16,843 bases of DNA from Muribaculaceae bacterium (GCA_020026215.1 JAHHQT010000035.1:1-16843), one strand, 5' to 3'. Numbered from the stretch's first letter, positions 1 through 6,685 are shown. The notes: generated by a model not told the origin, from the letters alone. Numbers and translations: made by a program.

Positions 1-257
1 TGATGGACGGATGGCGTATCTTTTGGAACTAGAATAGCGAAATTTGACGAAGATGTATTTTCAAGTTCCTTCACACTGCGTTTCGCCTTAGCCTTAAAAA
101 CAGAACAGCCATGTCGGGATGCCCATCTTCTCATTAGATCAGGATCTGTATGCTGTAATTTACATACTGCACGCAAAGTGGTTTTGGGGTTGGTTTCAAG
201 TTCTTTTACAAACCTGTTCCAGGTTAATTCGTAACGATTCGATGCTGATTGTTCCAT
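1..257 (-). CDS. First small ORF of the IS66-type element (TnpA-like), N-terminal part only
   Basis: An open frame starts at ATG 257 and runs off the left edge after 85 codons without a stop. It begins MEQSASNRYELTW. It is rich in basic and aromatic residues and has a compact helical segment (about residues 9-52, including TLRAVCK and DLMRRWASRHGC) that resembles the helix-turn-helix of IS-encoded DNA-binding accessory proteins. In IS66 elements the ORF nearest this end encodes TnpA, which helps transposition together with TnpB and the DDE transposase. A Bacteroidota promoter lies just upstream inside the IS tip. The function rests on position and general character, as no signature of a named family was recognised. 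The plus-strand reading at 119-469 overlaps this and looks like its shadow. Confidence 0.55.
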   Translation of the reverse strand, partial: MEQSASNRYELTWNRFVKELETNPKTTLRAVCKLQHTDPDLMRRWASRHGCSVFKAKAKRSVKELENTSSSNFAILVPKDTPSVH

Positions 258-281
258 ATTATTTATCTAAAATTTTAGGAA

Positions 282-312
282 CAAAGGTAAATCGAGGATT
301 TATAAGCTACAA
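282..312 (-). promoter_or_regulatory. Bacteroidota-type promoter inside the IS end
   Basis: On the minus strand, TACCTTTG (289-282) matches the -7 consensus TAnnTTTG. A TTG at 312-310 lies 20 bases upstream as the -33 element. Transcription would start near 275 and read into the IS ORF whose ATG is at 257. Confidence 0.5.
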
Positions 313-3305
313 TATGGAATCGCGGAGACGCTTACGCAGTAGCCCCAATAATAAACCGCCTTGTGGGTATTGTCCAATACAGGACAGGGGTCTGTGCCAA
401 AGGTCTGATACCATACTGGGGATTCTGACTGCTTCCCGTTCAACAGCCATGTGGCTGCTCCGCTCTTGAACTCTTCGGTAGTCTTGCCGGTTGCCAAAAT
501 TTCAACATTAGTTTCTTGACTTTCGTTAATAAAACCGACAGCGGTCAAACTGCCCGCCAAGGTCTTGTCGTAACAGTTATAAAACGTATTGTTATTTTTA
601 GGACAATATGTAAGTTCACCAATAAATGCCCCTATTTTTTCAGGTTTAGAACCTGCTGTACCAGTAACCGTTGCCACAGCATAACTATGGTAAATTACTG
701 GATTCGAATAACCGGCCAATCCTCCGACAGAAAGATCTCCGGAAACTGTACCTTCGAAACTACAGTAATCAACTCTTCGTCCGACCATTTGACCTGTTAA
801 TCCGCCGACACTCTCAGACCCGGAAACTTTTCCTGTCACAGTACAATAATGTGCAGAGGCTTTATCTCTTATGCACCCTATAAAGCCGCCTACACTGAAA
901 TTTCCGGTAATATCAACATCTACCAATCGGACTTTTTCTATCTGAGCATTACCTCCCACACTTCCAAAGAATCCGCAATACCCCGTGTCAGACATCGTAA
1001 ACAGATTGCTGATGGTATGGTATTGGCCGTCATAGTTACCCTTGAATGACGGATAATTAGAACCTCCAATAGAAGTACATGGACGGGCGTTTCCACCAAG
1101 GTCAATATCGGCTGTCTGTTGCCAGTATTTGCCTTCTGTCAGACCTTCTCCATTGGTATAATCTGCCAATAAGCGCAATTGTGCTTCGGTGGAAATCAGA
1201 TAAGGTCTTTCCTTCGTGCCGTCGCCTTCTGTCCAGATTATAGGGTCATTGCTGCAATAGCTGTCGTTCCATATAAGGACCACCCTGTGGGTATTGTCCA
1301 ATACAGGATAGGGGTCTGTGCCAAGGGTCTGATACCATACTGGGGATTCTGACTGCTTCCCGTTCAACAGCCACGCCACTTGTCCCAACTCAAATTTTCG
1401 GGTGGTCATTGCGACAACGCCGGCAACGTCAACGACCTTTTGAGTGCCGTCGCCTATGGTTCCAAATCCTTTGAGCTGGCTATTTTCCGTTTTACTGTTA
1501 TAATAGTTTTGGATATAGTTTGCTGCCTGTCCCCCCTTGCCGACAAACTTGCCGACAATATCGGTTCCTGATACTGTCGCTGAAACATAGCTCTTGTCCA
1601 CTGTGCCCGAATCATGCGAGCCGGAAAGGCCTCCCACGTAAGTACCGCCTTCAACTGTCCCGACAAAGCCACTGTTTTCCACTGAGGCCTGTCCGGATCC
1701 GAACAAACCGCCTATATAGTTCCCGCTGCCTTTCACGGTTCCTTCCATGAAGCAGTGGATGATGTCAACTGTTCCGATGATTTCCCCTGCAAGAAGACCA
1801 AGATAGTCCTTTCCGCTGACAGTTCCGCCCTTGATGAAGATATTCTTCAAGGTGGTTGTTTGTCCGGATGGTGCCGTGACTTTTCCGAAAAGTCCGCCTC
1901 TGACCAAGGCGGGGTTCTTTACGTAAAGTCCTGTTATATCATAATTCTGACCGTCGTAGGAGCCCTCGAAATTTCCCATCGGAGTCCATGGACGGGTTTC
2001 GCCGCCAAGGTCGATATTGGCTTTCTGTTGCCAATATCTGTCTCTTGTAATGCAGCCGGCCGTTATCCATTTGCTCAACTTTTCGAGATCCTCAAATGTC
2101 ACAATCTGGTAAGGATTGGACGCTGTTCCATCTCCGTTCCAAATCTTTGTCGGGCTTAAAGTCGCTGTTGCATAATATTTTTGGGACAGTCCTGACCAAT
2201 GACTCGGAGCAAGGACCACGTCGTAGATATATGCAACTGTAGGGTCTGGAATTTTAGTATCCGTGAAAGTGGTAACGGTTGAATTGACTGTACCCATATA
2301 AACGCGCTGGTTTTCTGACTCGGTACTCTTGCGTCGGTATATTTTCAACGGTTGGTTTTCACAAGACGGAACATTTTGCTCCCATGACAAGGTGGCTGAG
2401 AAATTGTCGGTATTAAAGCTTACCCGCAAATTCTGCGGATAAGGATATGGACTTAAAGTGTATGAATTAATGCCGCCCTGGAATCGTTGATATACAGTTG
2501 TTCTATGATTTTCCTTACTTCCGTAACTGCCGTTTCTCACCTGTTCAGAACGCGTATAATAACTATAGTAGGTAAAGTATTGTCGTTCATGCGCCGGCAA
2601 GTTTGTTCCCAATGTTCCGGAAAAAGAGCCTCCGCTGACGGAGTATTCCCCCAAAATGTAACCTCTATCTTCTACATTTACATTCAGGGAATAACCGCTG
2701 AGACCTCCTGACACTGATCCTGAACAGTAAACAAGATTATCACCCGTTCTTGTCAAGCTAATCCGCGGTGACGGTATATTTTCTTCAAATCTGTTGGCTG
2801 CTGAAATGTCTCGGCTTTCATCAACATAGTGGTCATCGCCCTTATCTCCGTCATCATCAATATCCCATCGGCCTTTGATACGGATCTGACTAAGGTTTCC
2901 GATAGCCTTCGTTCCCGGATAGTATCGCATATAGACGGTTCTCACCCAAGAGTTTCCATATTGGTCCGTGTTTTCATTCACATTGTTGCCCCAAACATGA
3001 AGTACACCATAGTCTGTATTATACAGTGTCATCTCGTCATGACAACGGTACATTTCTCCCAATAGGATTTCAGAACCAGATTTTGTTCGAAGATAGATTT
3101 TAATATTCTTAAACGCATCCTCCCTGCCTTTATTCTGCCAGTCCGCATAGCCGAACTCGACATAGTTGCGATTGGCATTCATCGGTGAATTGTTTGCGTA
3201 AACATAATTCCACGGATTGTCAACATCCGCTCGAATGGGTATTGCCGAACCTACAACCAGTAGGAATAACAGCAAATACAGTTTCCTGAAAATTAGTTTT
3301 ACCAT
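300..3305 (-). CDS. Secreted GLUG-repeat surface protein, C-terminus replaced by the IS66 insertion
   Basis: This 1001-residue frame starts at ATG 3305 with a signal peptide (basic start MVKLIFRK, hydrophobic core 9-20, probable cleavage after IRA at residue 26, no lipobox cysteine). Residues about 27-285 form an aromatic and glycine-rich region of unknown fold. Residues about 285-385 resemble a fibronectin type III domain. Two long GLUG-type modules follow, about 387-679 and 687-985. Each opens with WNGDGT or WTEGDGT, then YWQQ-ADIDLGG and repeated GG-L-G turns, and closes with WLLNGKQSESPVWYQT and PVLDNTH. GLUG modules occur in secreted and surface adhesin-like proteins of Bacteroidales. 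The last 11 residues (VSVSAIPYCSL) and the stop are encoded by the IS tip, so any further module or sorting domain has been cut off. Ligand unknown; export or anchoring may be impaired. Confidence 0.85.
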   Translation of the reverse strand: MVKLIFRKLYLLLFLLVVGSAIPIRADVDNPWNYVYANNSPMNANRNYVEFGYADWQNKGREDAFKNIKIYLRTKSGSEILLGEMYRCHDEMTLYNTDYGVLHVWGNNVNENTDQYGNSWVRTVYMRYYPGTKAIGNLSQIRIKGRWDIDDDGDKGDDHYVDESRDISAANRFEENIPSPRISLTRTGDNLVYCSGSVSGGLSGYSLNVNVEDRGYILGEYSVSGGSFSGTLGTNLPAHERQYFTYYSYYTRSEQVRNGSYGSKENHRTTVYQRFQGGINSYTLSPYPYPQNLRVSFNTDNFSATLSWEQNVPSCENQPLKIYRRKSTESENQRVYMGTVNSTVTTFTDTKIPDPTVAYIYDVVLAPSHWSGLSQKYYATATLSPTKIWNGDGTASNPYQIVTFEDLEKLSKWITAGCITRDRYWQQKANIDLGGETRPWTPMGNFEGSYDGQNYDITGLYVKNPALVRGGLFGKVTAPSGQTTTLKNIFIKGGTVSGKDYLGLLAGEIIGTVDIIHCFMEGTVKGSGNYIGGLFGSGQASVENSGFVGTVEGGTYVGGLSGSHDSGTVDKSYVSATVSGTDIVGKFVGKGGQAANYIQNYYNSKTENSQLKGFGTIGDGTQKVVDVAGVVAMTTRKFELGQVAWLLNGKQSESPVWYQTLGTDPYPVLDNTHRVVLIWNDSYCSNDPIIWTEGDGTKERPYLISTEAQLRLLADYTNGEGLTEGKYWQQTADIDLGGNARPCTSIGGSNYPSFKGNYDGQYHTISNLFTMSDTGYCGFFGSVGGNAQIEKVRLVDVDITGNFSVGGFIGCIRDKASAHYCTVTGKVSGSESVGGLTGQMVGRRVDYCSFEGTVSGDLSVGGLAGYSNPVIYHSYAVATVTGTAGSKPEKIGAFIGELTYCPKNNNTFYNCYDKTLAGSLTAVGFINESQETNVEILATGKTTEEFKSGAATWLLNGKQSESPVWYQTFGTDPCPVLDNTHKAVYYWGYCVSVSAIPYCSL
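362..449 (-). repeat. 88-bp direct repeat, copy 2 (end of GLUG module 2)
   Basis: This stretch matches 1286-1373 at 86 of 88 positions by eye (C/T in AGGAYAGGG and A/G in CCAARGGTC, plus strand). It encodes the module-closing segment around WLLNGKQSESPVWYQT. The copies are 924 bp apart, exactly 308 codons, so recombination between them would remove or add one GLUG module in frame. Confidence 0.85.
1286..1373 (-). repeat. 88-bp direct repeat, copy 1 (end of GLUG module 1)
   Basis: This is the partner of 362-449, differing at two positions. Its near identity is far higher than that of the rest of the two modules, which are clearly diverged at protein level. That points to recent gene conversion or selection for homology at the module border. 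Confidence 0.85.
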
Positions 3306-3567
3306 GTTAATTAAAAATTAAGTATTTATAATAATTTTATTTCTCACTTCTACACTAAAGAATTGTATGGAGAAAAAGCACCCCTTACCCCATTCGTCAG
3401 GATTTGAAAATCCAAAACCGAACAGGAGACGATGCCATGTTTATTACTCCGATTGATACACCCCTATCGTCAGATTTGTGGTTAGTAATTTTTTTTACAA
3501 TTTAATCTTATCCGTTGTTGAGAGATACTTTTTAATGCGGGGAAGTTAATAATAGTTTTTCAATTAA

Positions 3568-3642
3568 GGTGTCAAAAAATTGACTTTGGTGTTAAAAAAT
3601 TGAATTTTAGGTGTCAAAAAATTGACAAAAAAATTTTTTGAC
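3568..3642. promoter_or_regulatory. Putative operator array: three tandem TGTCAA-N4-TTGACA-like dyads plus an inverted half
   Basis: Three copies of GGTGTCAAAAAATTGA or a close variant start at 3568, 3588 and 3610, that is 20 and 22 bases apart, about two helical turns. The third contains a perfect dyad TGTCAA-AAAA-TTGACA (3612-3627). The first and second are imperfect versions (3570-3585 and 3590-3605). ATTTTTTGACA (3632-3642) is a further inverted half-site. Helically phased dyads between divergent genes are what a multi-site operator looks like, but the binding protein is unknown. The AraC-type regulator next door is one possibility. Confidence 0.5.
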
Positions 3643-3662
3643 ATTTTACCAAAATCCGTTTT

Positions 3663-3777
3663 CACTACTATTTTTGCCGTTTGTTAATTGTTTTAACATT
3701 TCGTATGACTCCACTATTAATTGGGGTTGCATGGGATTTTTTTGCAATATTTTCACCAAAAAAGCACTACTATTTTT
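3663..3777. repeat. Direct repeat CACTACTATTTTT, two copies
   Basis: The 13-mer CACTACTATTTTT occurs at 3663-3675 and 3765-3777, 102 bases apart. A shorter relative (CACTATTTTT, 3931-3940) sits in the regulator's promoter. This suggests local duplication of promoter-like sequence. Confidence 0.45.
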
Positions 3778-3933
3778 CGGAATTCTTATTTTTTGTAAAA
3801 AACATCAAATTCCCCCCATAGACATATCCTGTATCAGGACGTAGGGTTTGTTCCGCCGAAAAAAGCACAATTCTTTTTAACGTTTTTCACCCATTGGGAC
3901 AATAAAACAATCAAAGTGTTGCAATATTTTCAC
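3742..3933 (+). repeat. Direct repeat TTGCAATATTTTCAC, two copies
   Basis: The 15-mer TTGCAATATTTTCAC occurs at 3742-3756 and 3919-3933. The second copy supplies the -33 TTG and spacer of the regulator's promoter. The first has no TAnnTTTG at the right distance, so it looks like a decayed or decoy copy, or a regulator-binding site. Confidence 0.5.
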
Positions 3934-3949
3934 TATTTTTATAACTTTG
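3919..3949 (+). promoter_or_regulatory. Promoter of the AraC-type regulator gene
   Basis: TTG (3919-3921) and TAACTTTG (3942-3949, matching TAnnTTTG) are separated by 20 bases, the Bacteroidota arrangement. Transcription would start near 3956, leaving a leader of about 97 bases before ATG 4053. Confidence 0.6.
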
Positions 3950-4030
3950 TATGGGAATAAAAATTATGCTTACCTAAGTACAAATCTCATGTACTGTATT
4001 AATGACTTTGATGTCATTTATACTAATGTT

Positions 4031-4064
4031 CACCTTACCCCGATATATCATAATGGATAAGGTG
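4031..4064 (+). promoter_or_regulatory. Inverted repeat spanning the regulator's start codon
   Basis: CACCTTA (4031-4037) and TAAGGTG (4058-4064) can pair around the ATG at 4053-4055, and the enclosed segment contains the palindrome GATATATC (4042-4049). In the mRNA this could hide the start codon; in DNA it could be an operator. The stem is only 7 bp. Confidence 0.35.
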
Positions 4065-5087
4065 TACAATTATGCGCGCAAACTTCTGATTTGTGGATCC
4101 ATTTTAGTGGCGGCCCATTTCACTATTCAAATATACTACACACTCCGATGCTGATTTCAGAAGAGACAAGAACTCTCATCAATCTGCTGTTCGGAACTCC
4201 GATTAGTTTTTGCTTCAACATGTCGTTGCTCTATCTGGAACGCCGTGGAAAAATAAAGAAATGGGAATGGTCAATCATTCCGTCTATCTATCTGATTTCG
4301 TTAGGAATATTTGGCTATACGGCATTTGTTTATGGAGAATCAAAAGTGCATCAGCACAATGCTTTGGTTGTAATGTCATCGCTCTATGCTATCACCTTGA
4401 TATTTGCCAACGTATTGCAATTCCGTGAATATTTTATTATCCTCAAGAACATCAAATACTATGGCGACTACTCACAACAACCCTTGATAAAATGGACTCA
4501 ATGGTGCTTATTCCTAATGGCTTTCGAGGGTATCGGTCTGCCGATTATGATTTTCAACACCAGTTGGCTACTAAGGTCACTCTACGGCATCTATTCGCTT
4601 TCCATCGCATTCTTCTATATATTCAGTTTCATCGGCTACAGCTTGAGCTGCTACACCAAAAACAAGAATTACAAAGGAAATTATAGGAAGAAAAAACAGG
4701 ATTTTGAGAATAAGTCAGAAGCTGAAAAGCTCGAAATCTGTCGTGAAAAAAAAGATTGAAATGGAATCCGCCATCAATCAATTCATCGAGAGTGGATACT
4801 ATTTGAAACAGAGCATCACCATTCAGGAAGCAGCTCAGGAAATGCGCATTTCGCGCCAGGCTTTGAGGGAATATCTTCAAGAAGCGAAAGGTCAGACGTT
4901 CAGCAACTGGTTGATTGACCTGCGCATAGAGAAAGCCAAGGAATTGCTATTGGAACACCTCGACTGGTCGAACGAAACTGTGGCTCGGGCTTGTGGGTTC
5001 AACAACAGAACCTATTTCCAGACACAATTCTTCGCCCGTGTGGGTACAACTCCTTCCAAATGGAGCAAACGCGACACCGACGAATAG
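4053..5087 (+). pseudogene. Membrane-anchored AraC-type transcriptional regulator, broken by two compensating frameshifts
   Basis: Three consecutive frames make up one protein. Frame 1 starts at ATG 4053 (MDKVYNYARKLLICGSIL, a membrane segment) and stops at TGA 4152. Frame 2 (coding from about 4125 to 4759) carries several further hydrophobic segments (for example IIPSIYLISLGIFGYTAFVY, LVVMSSLYAITLIFANVL, IAFFYIFSFIGYSL). Frame 3, entered at the A8 tract 4746-4753, carries a C-terminal AraC/HTH_18 domain with SITIQEAAQEMRISRQALR and a second helix-turn-helix at ARACGFNNRTYFQTQFFARV. Moving from frame 1 to 2 needs one lost base, and from 2 to 3 one extra base, so 4053-5087 is a multiple of three (344 residues). 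The TM-plus-AraC layout is common in Bacteroidota. It could be a real pseudogene, a slippage-controlled gene, or sequencing error. Confidence 0.72.
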
Positions 5088-5120
5088 CCTCGCAACGAAA
5101 ACAAGATTCTAACTATGATA

Positions 5121-5160
5121 AAAAAATGCCTGTCTTACTGCTTTATGACAGGCATTTTTT
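5121..5160 (+). terminator. Rho-independent terminator after the AraC-type gene (could work both ways)
   Basis: AAAAAATGCCTGTC (5121-5134) pairs perfectly with GACAGGCATTTTTT (5147-5160) around a 12-base loop. The stem ends in a T-run on the plus strand, and the flanking A-run gives one on the minus strand. Confidence 0.85.
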
Positions 5161-5201
5161 CTTTCACAATGGGAACAATCCAATATATCCACCATAACGA
5201 T

Positions 5202-5235
5202 AAAAAAGGAGAAGAGCGGGGCTCTTCTCCTTTTT
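5202..5235 (-). terminator. Terminator of the small exported protein gene (bidirectional shape)
   Basis: AAAAAGGAGAAGAGC (5203-5217) and GCTCTTCTCCTTTTT (5221-5235) are perfect 15-base arms around a GGG loop. The hairpin lies just beyond the stop codon (5241-5239) of the minus-strand gene, with a T-run on that strand. Confidence 0.88.
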
Positions 5236-5238
5236 GTG

Positions 5239-5855
5239 TTATTTAGGGAGCAAATCTCTATCGACACTATAACCTATCGGTACAACCTTATTATTTAGAT
5301 ATTCGATTTTCAAGTATCCCTTTGGATCGCCAAACAATTCCTCTTTAACTGCAATAGACAGTGTGACTGTTCCTTCTGCTCCACCACCCTGATCATCGTG
5401 GAAACAGCTTATAAATGCCGCTTCAGAATTGCGTATAGAACGATATATATCTATTCCGTTTTTGGGATTGTTCGGACCCACTGTTTCTAGTTTCGTGTAC
5501 GGCTTTCCATATAATTCGGTAAACATTTTCTTGAATTCATTATACTTGCTAAAAGTTTTCTCCCAAGTATCCTGTTCGGGTGTCAAAACAAGAACACCCG
5601 CAATAAAATCATAGTCTGCATCTGCCTCGACAAGTTCAAGTTTACACTCCTCTCCGAAGCAAATGCCTTTTATATTATAATAATTGCCCAAGAAAGCCTC
5701 CTCTACAGAAACATCAAAATTGTATGATTTCAACGAATCTGCGAATTTCTCTATAAGACCTCTAACCGGAATACCTTTAAAAGAATAAATTCTTTGCGCA
5801 ATGGCGACATTGGAAATTAACATCAATAGCAATGTCAAAATAACATTTTTTTCAT
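5239..5855 (-). CDS. Small exported protein of unknown function; start separated from body by a 1-base deficit in an A7 tract
   Basis: The body encodes a hydrophobic signal segment (NVILTLLLMLISNVAIAQ) followed by about 185 residues beginning RIYSFKGIPVRGL. It is a distant paralogue of the next gene upstream: both share an F-x-G-x-P opening, a short Y-x-x-x-G motif, a tryptophan-containing helix and a YGKP motif. The only well-placed ATG, at 5855, reads MKKMLF and then stops, because the A run after ATG has 7 bases. With 8 it would read MKKNVILTLLLML, a textbook signal-peptide start, giving about 205 residues. The longer in-frame start at 5919 lies inside the promoter and cannot be transcribed. 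A weak TTG inside the signal segment is an alternative. Probably periplasmic or outer-surface; no named domain recognised. Confidence 0.6.
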
Positions 5856-5894
5856 AGCAATAGATATATAAGTTTATTAATTTGTTACAACACT

Positions 5895-5925
5895 CAAAGA
5901 TAAAGATTAAATTCAACAAAACAAA
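5895..5925 (-). promoter_or_regulatory. Promoter of the small exported protein gene
   Basis: On the minus strand TTTG (5925-5922) is followed after 19 bases by TATCTTTG (5902-5895), matching TAnnTTTG. Transcription would start near 5888, so translation must start downstream, which points to ATG 5855. Confidence 0.6.
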
Positions 5926-5960
5926 TAAAAAAGCAGCCTATTCACTCACGCGAACAGGCT
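5922..5960 (-). terminator. Terminator of the second small exported protein gene
   Basis: The arms 5935-5943 (AGCCTATTC) and 5952-5960 (GAACAGGCT) pair with one A/C mismatch around an 8-base loop. On the minus strand the stem is followed by GC and then a T6 run (RC of 5927-5932). It overlaps the promoter of the next gene. Confidence 0.75.
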
Positions 5961-5984
5961 ACATATCAAGGTTTGTAATATATT

Positions 5985-6554
5985 CTATCCCAATAGTCGC
6001 TTATAGTTGGCTTTGTCAACATAAAGCACCTCTACACAGAAACTAATGCCCAATGAACCATTGACGTTGGTAATGGAAATCATCACGTTTCCTTCCGGAG
6101 TATCGTAGGAAGTGGTGTATTCACATTCCTGTTTGGCAATGCTCACCAACTTTTGTTCATCAGTAGTGGGAGGAACGGATGTCTTGAAGCGTTCAACACA
6201 TTCCACAGGCTTGCCATAGCGGGCTTCCATCTTCACCTTCAAGGCCTTGTATTGTTTTTCCAATGCTGCCCATGTTTTCTGGATAGGCAGGCAGACATTT
6301 ACGGCATACATGCAGTCTTTTTCAGCCAACGGAGTGACCATACTGTTTTCATAGCCTTCATAAGTTCCAATGATATAGTAAGCACCTGTACCCACCTTGC
6401 AGGAAGAATAGCCCTTGCCGGACAAACTTGCCTCCAGGGCAGACACAGGTCCGTCGATAGGGTAACCCTCGAATAGAAGGTGACCGCCTTTTGTCTGTGC
6501 TGTTGCCATATTAAAAACCAATGTTAGTAGTATTAATAGTACTGACTTTTTCAT
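5985..6554 (-). CDS. Small exported protein of unknown function, paralogue of the preceding gene
   Basis: This 189-residue protein starts MKKSVLLILLTLVFNMATAQ, a clear Sec signal peptide with probable cleavage after ATAQ at about residue 20 and no lipobox. The mature part opens with HLLFEGYPIDGPVSALEASL, then YYIIGTYEGYENS, a helix with KTWAALEKQYKALK, and a YGKP motif. These elements occur in the same order in the adjacent 5239-5855 product, so the two probably arose by tandem duplication and then diverged strongly. No catalytic motif or named domain was recognised. The alternating beta and charged-helix pattern suggests a small periplasmic binding or structural protein, which is inference only. 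It has its own promoter and terminator, so it need not be coexpressed with its paralogue. Confidence 0.82.
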   Translation of the reverse strand: MKKSVLLILLTLVFNMATAQTKGGHLLFEGYPIDGPVSALEASLSGKGYSSCKVGTGAYYIIGTYEGYENSMVTPLAEKDCMYAVNVCLPIQKTWAALEKQYKALKVKMEARYGKPVECVERFKTSVPPTTDEQKLVSIAKQECEYTTSYDTPEGNVMISITNVNGSLGISFCVEVLYVDKANYKRLLG

Positions 6555-6608
6555 AGTTCCAAATTCTTTGTTTTCTGTTTCAATTCGTTTCAGGACATAA
6601 TCCTACTG

Positions 6609-6616
6609 CAAATATA
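6609..6616 (-). promoter_or_regulatory. Promoter -7 element of the second exported protein gene
   Basis: TATATTTG (6616-6609 on the minus strand) matches TAnnTTTG and lies 55 bases before ATG 6554. No clear TTG is seen at the -33 position, where the terminator of the upstream gene sits instead. Confidence 0.45.
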
Positions 6617-6628
6617 AGCATATTTACT

Positions 6629-6673
6629 AAAAAAACATTGAAAATCTCATTTCAACAACGAAGATTTTCAATG
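6629..6673 (-). terminator. Terminator of the ATPase-DUF4435 gene
   Basis: CATTGAAAATCT (6636-6647) and AGATTTTCAATG (6662-6673) are perfect 12-base arms around a 14-base loop. On the minus strand they are followed directly by a T7 run (RC of 6629-6635). The stop codon of the gene is 12 bases upstream. Confidence 0.85.
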
Positions 6674-6685
6674 CACCCGATACTT

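Larger units (their letters stand above)
1..335 (-). mobile_element. IS66-family insertion sequence, one end only (runs off the left edge)
   Basis: Read on the minus strand, the sequence from 335 downward begins GTAAGCGTCTCCGCG. GTAAGCG is the usual tip of IS66-family inverted repeats. A partial ORF starts 78 bases inside this tip and reads inward, as the first small ORF of these elements does. The flanking gene changes abruptly from GLUG-module coding sequence to element sequence exactly at 335/336, which supports this boundary. IS66 elements usually duplicate 8 bases of target, so 336-343 (GCAGTAGC) is the predicted duplication. The other end and second copy lie outside the window. The family is inferred from the tip and layout, because TnpB and the DDE transposase are not visible. 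Confidence 0.72.
3306..4052. other. 747-bp AT-rich intergenic region with repeats and promoters
   Basis: I see no credible gene between the divergent GLUG gene and the AraC-type regulator. The 68-codon plus-strand frame at 3638-3844 lacks coding character. The region contains a small dyad GGATTT-GA-AAATCC (3400-3413), an imperfect repeat CGTCAG(G)ATTTG (3396-3406 and 3468-3478), an array of TGTCAA/TTGACA dyads (3568-3642), duplicated segments (3663-3777 and 3742-3933), a dyad TCCTG-TAT-CAGGA (3827-3839), and the regulator's promoter (3919-3949). The 9-mer CCTTACCCC occurs upstream of both genes (3383-3391 and 4033-4041). No clear TAnnTTTG promoter was found for the GLUG gene. Confidence 0.6.

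Noticed and set aside
119..469. Plus-strand frame of 116 codons at the left edge
   Set aside because: It runs antisense across the IS end and the GLUG coding sequence, crosses the IS boundary, and has no protein-like composition. It is a shadow.
3568..3625. Three regularly spaced repeats, possible CRISPR fragment
   Set aside because: The units are only 16 bases with 4-6-base gaps, the gaps are not unique spacers, and no cas gene is nearby. They fit operator dyads better.
3638..3844. 68-codon plus-strand frame in the intergenic region
   Set aside because: It is phenylalanine-rich because the DNA is T-rich, overlaps repeats, and has no promoter or ribosome-binding site of its own.
5853..5919. 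In-frame start at 5919 for the small exported protein
   Set aside because: It lies inside the promoter (between the TTTG and TATCTTTG elements), so it would be upstream of the transcript start, and the added residues do not look like a signal peptide.
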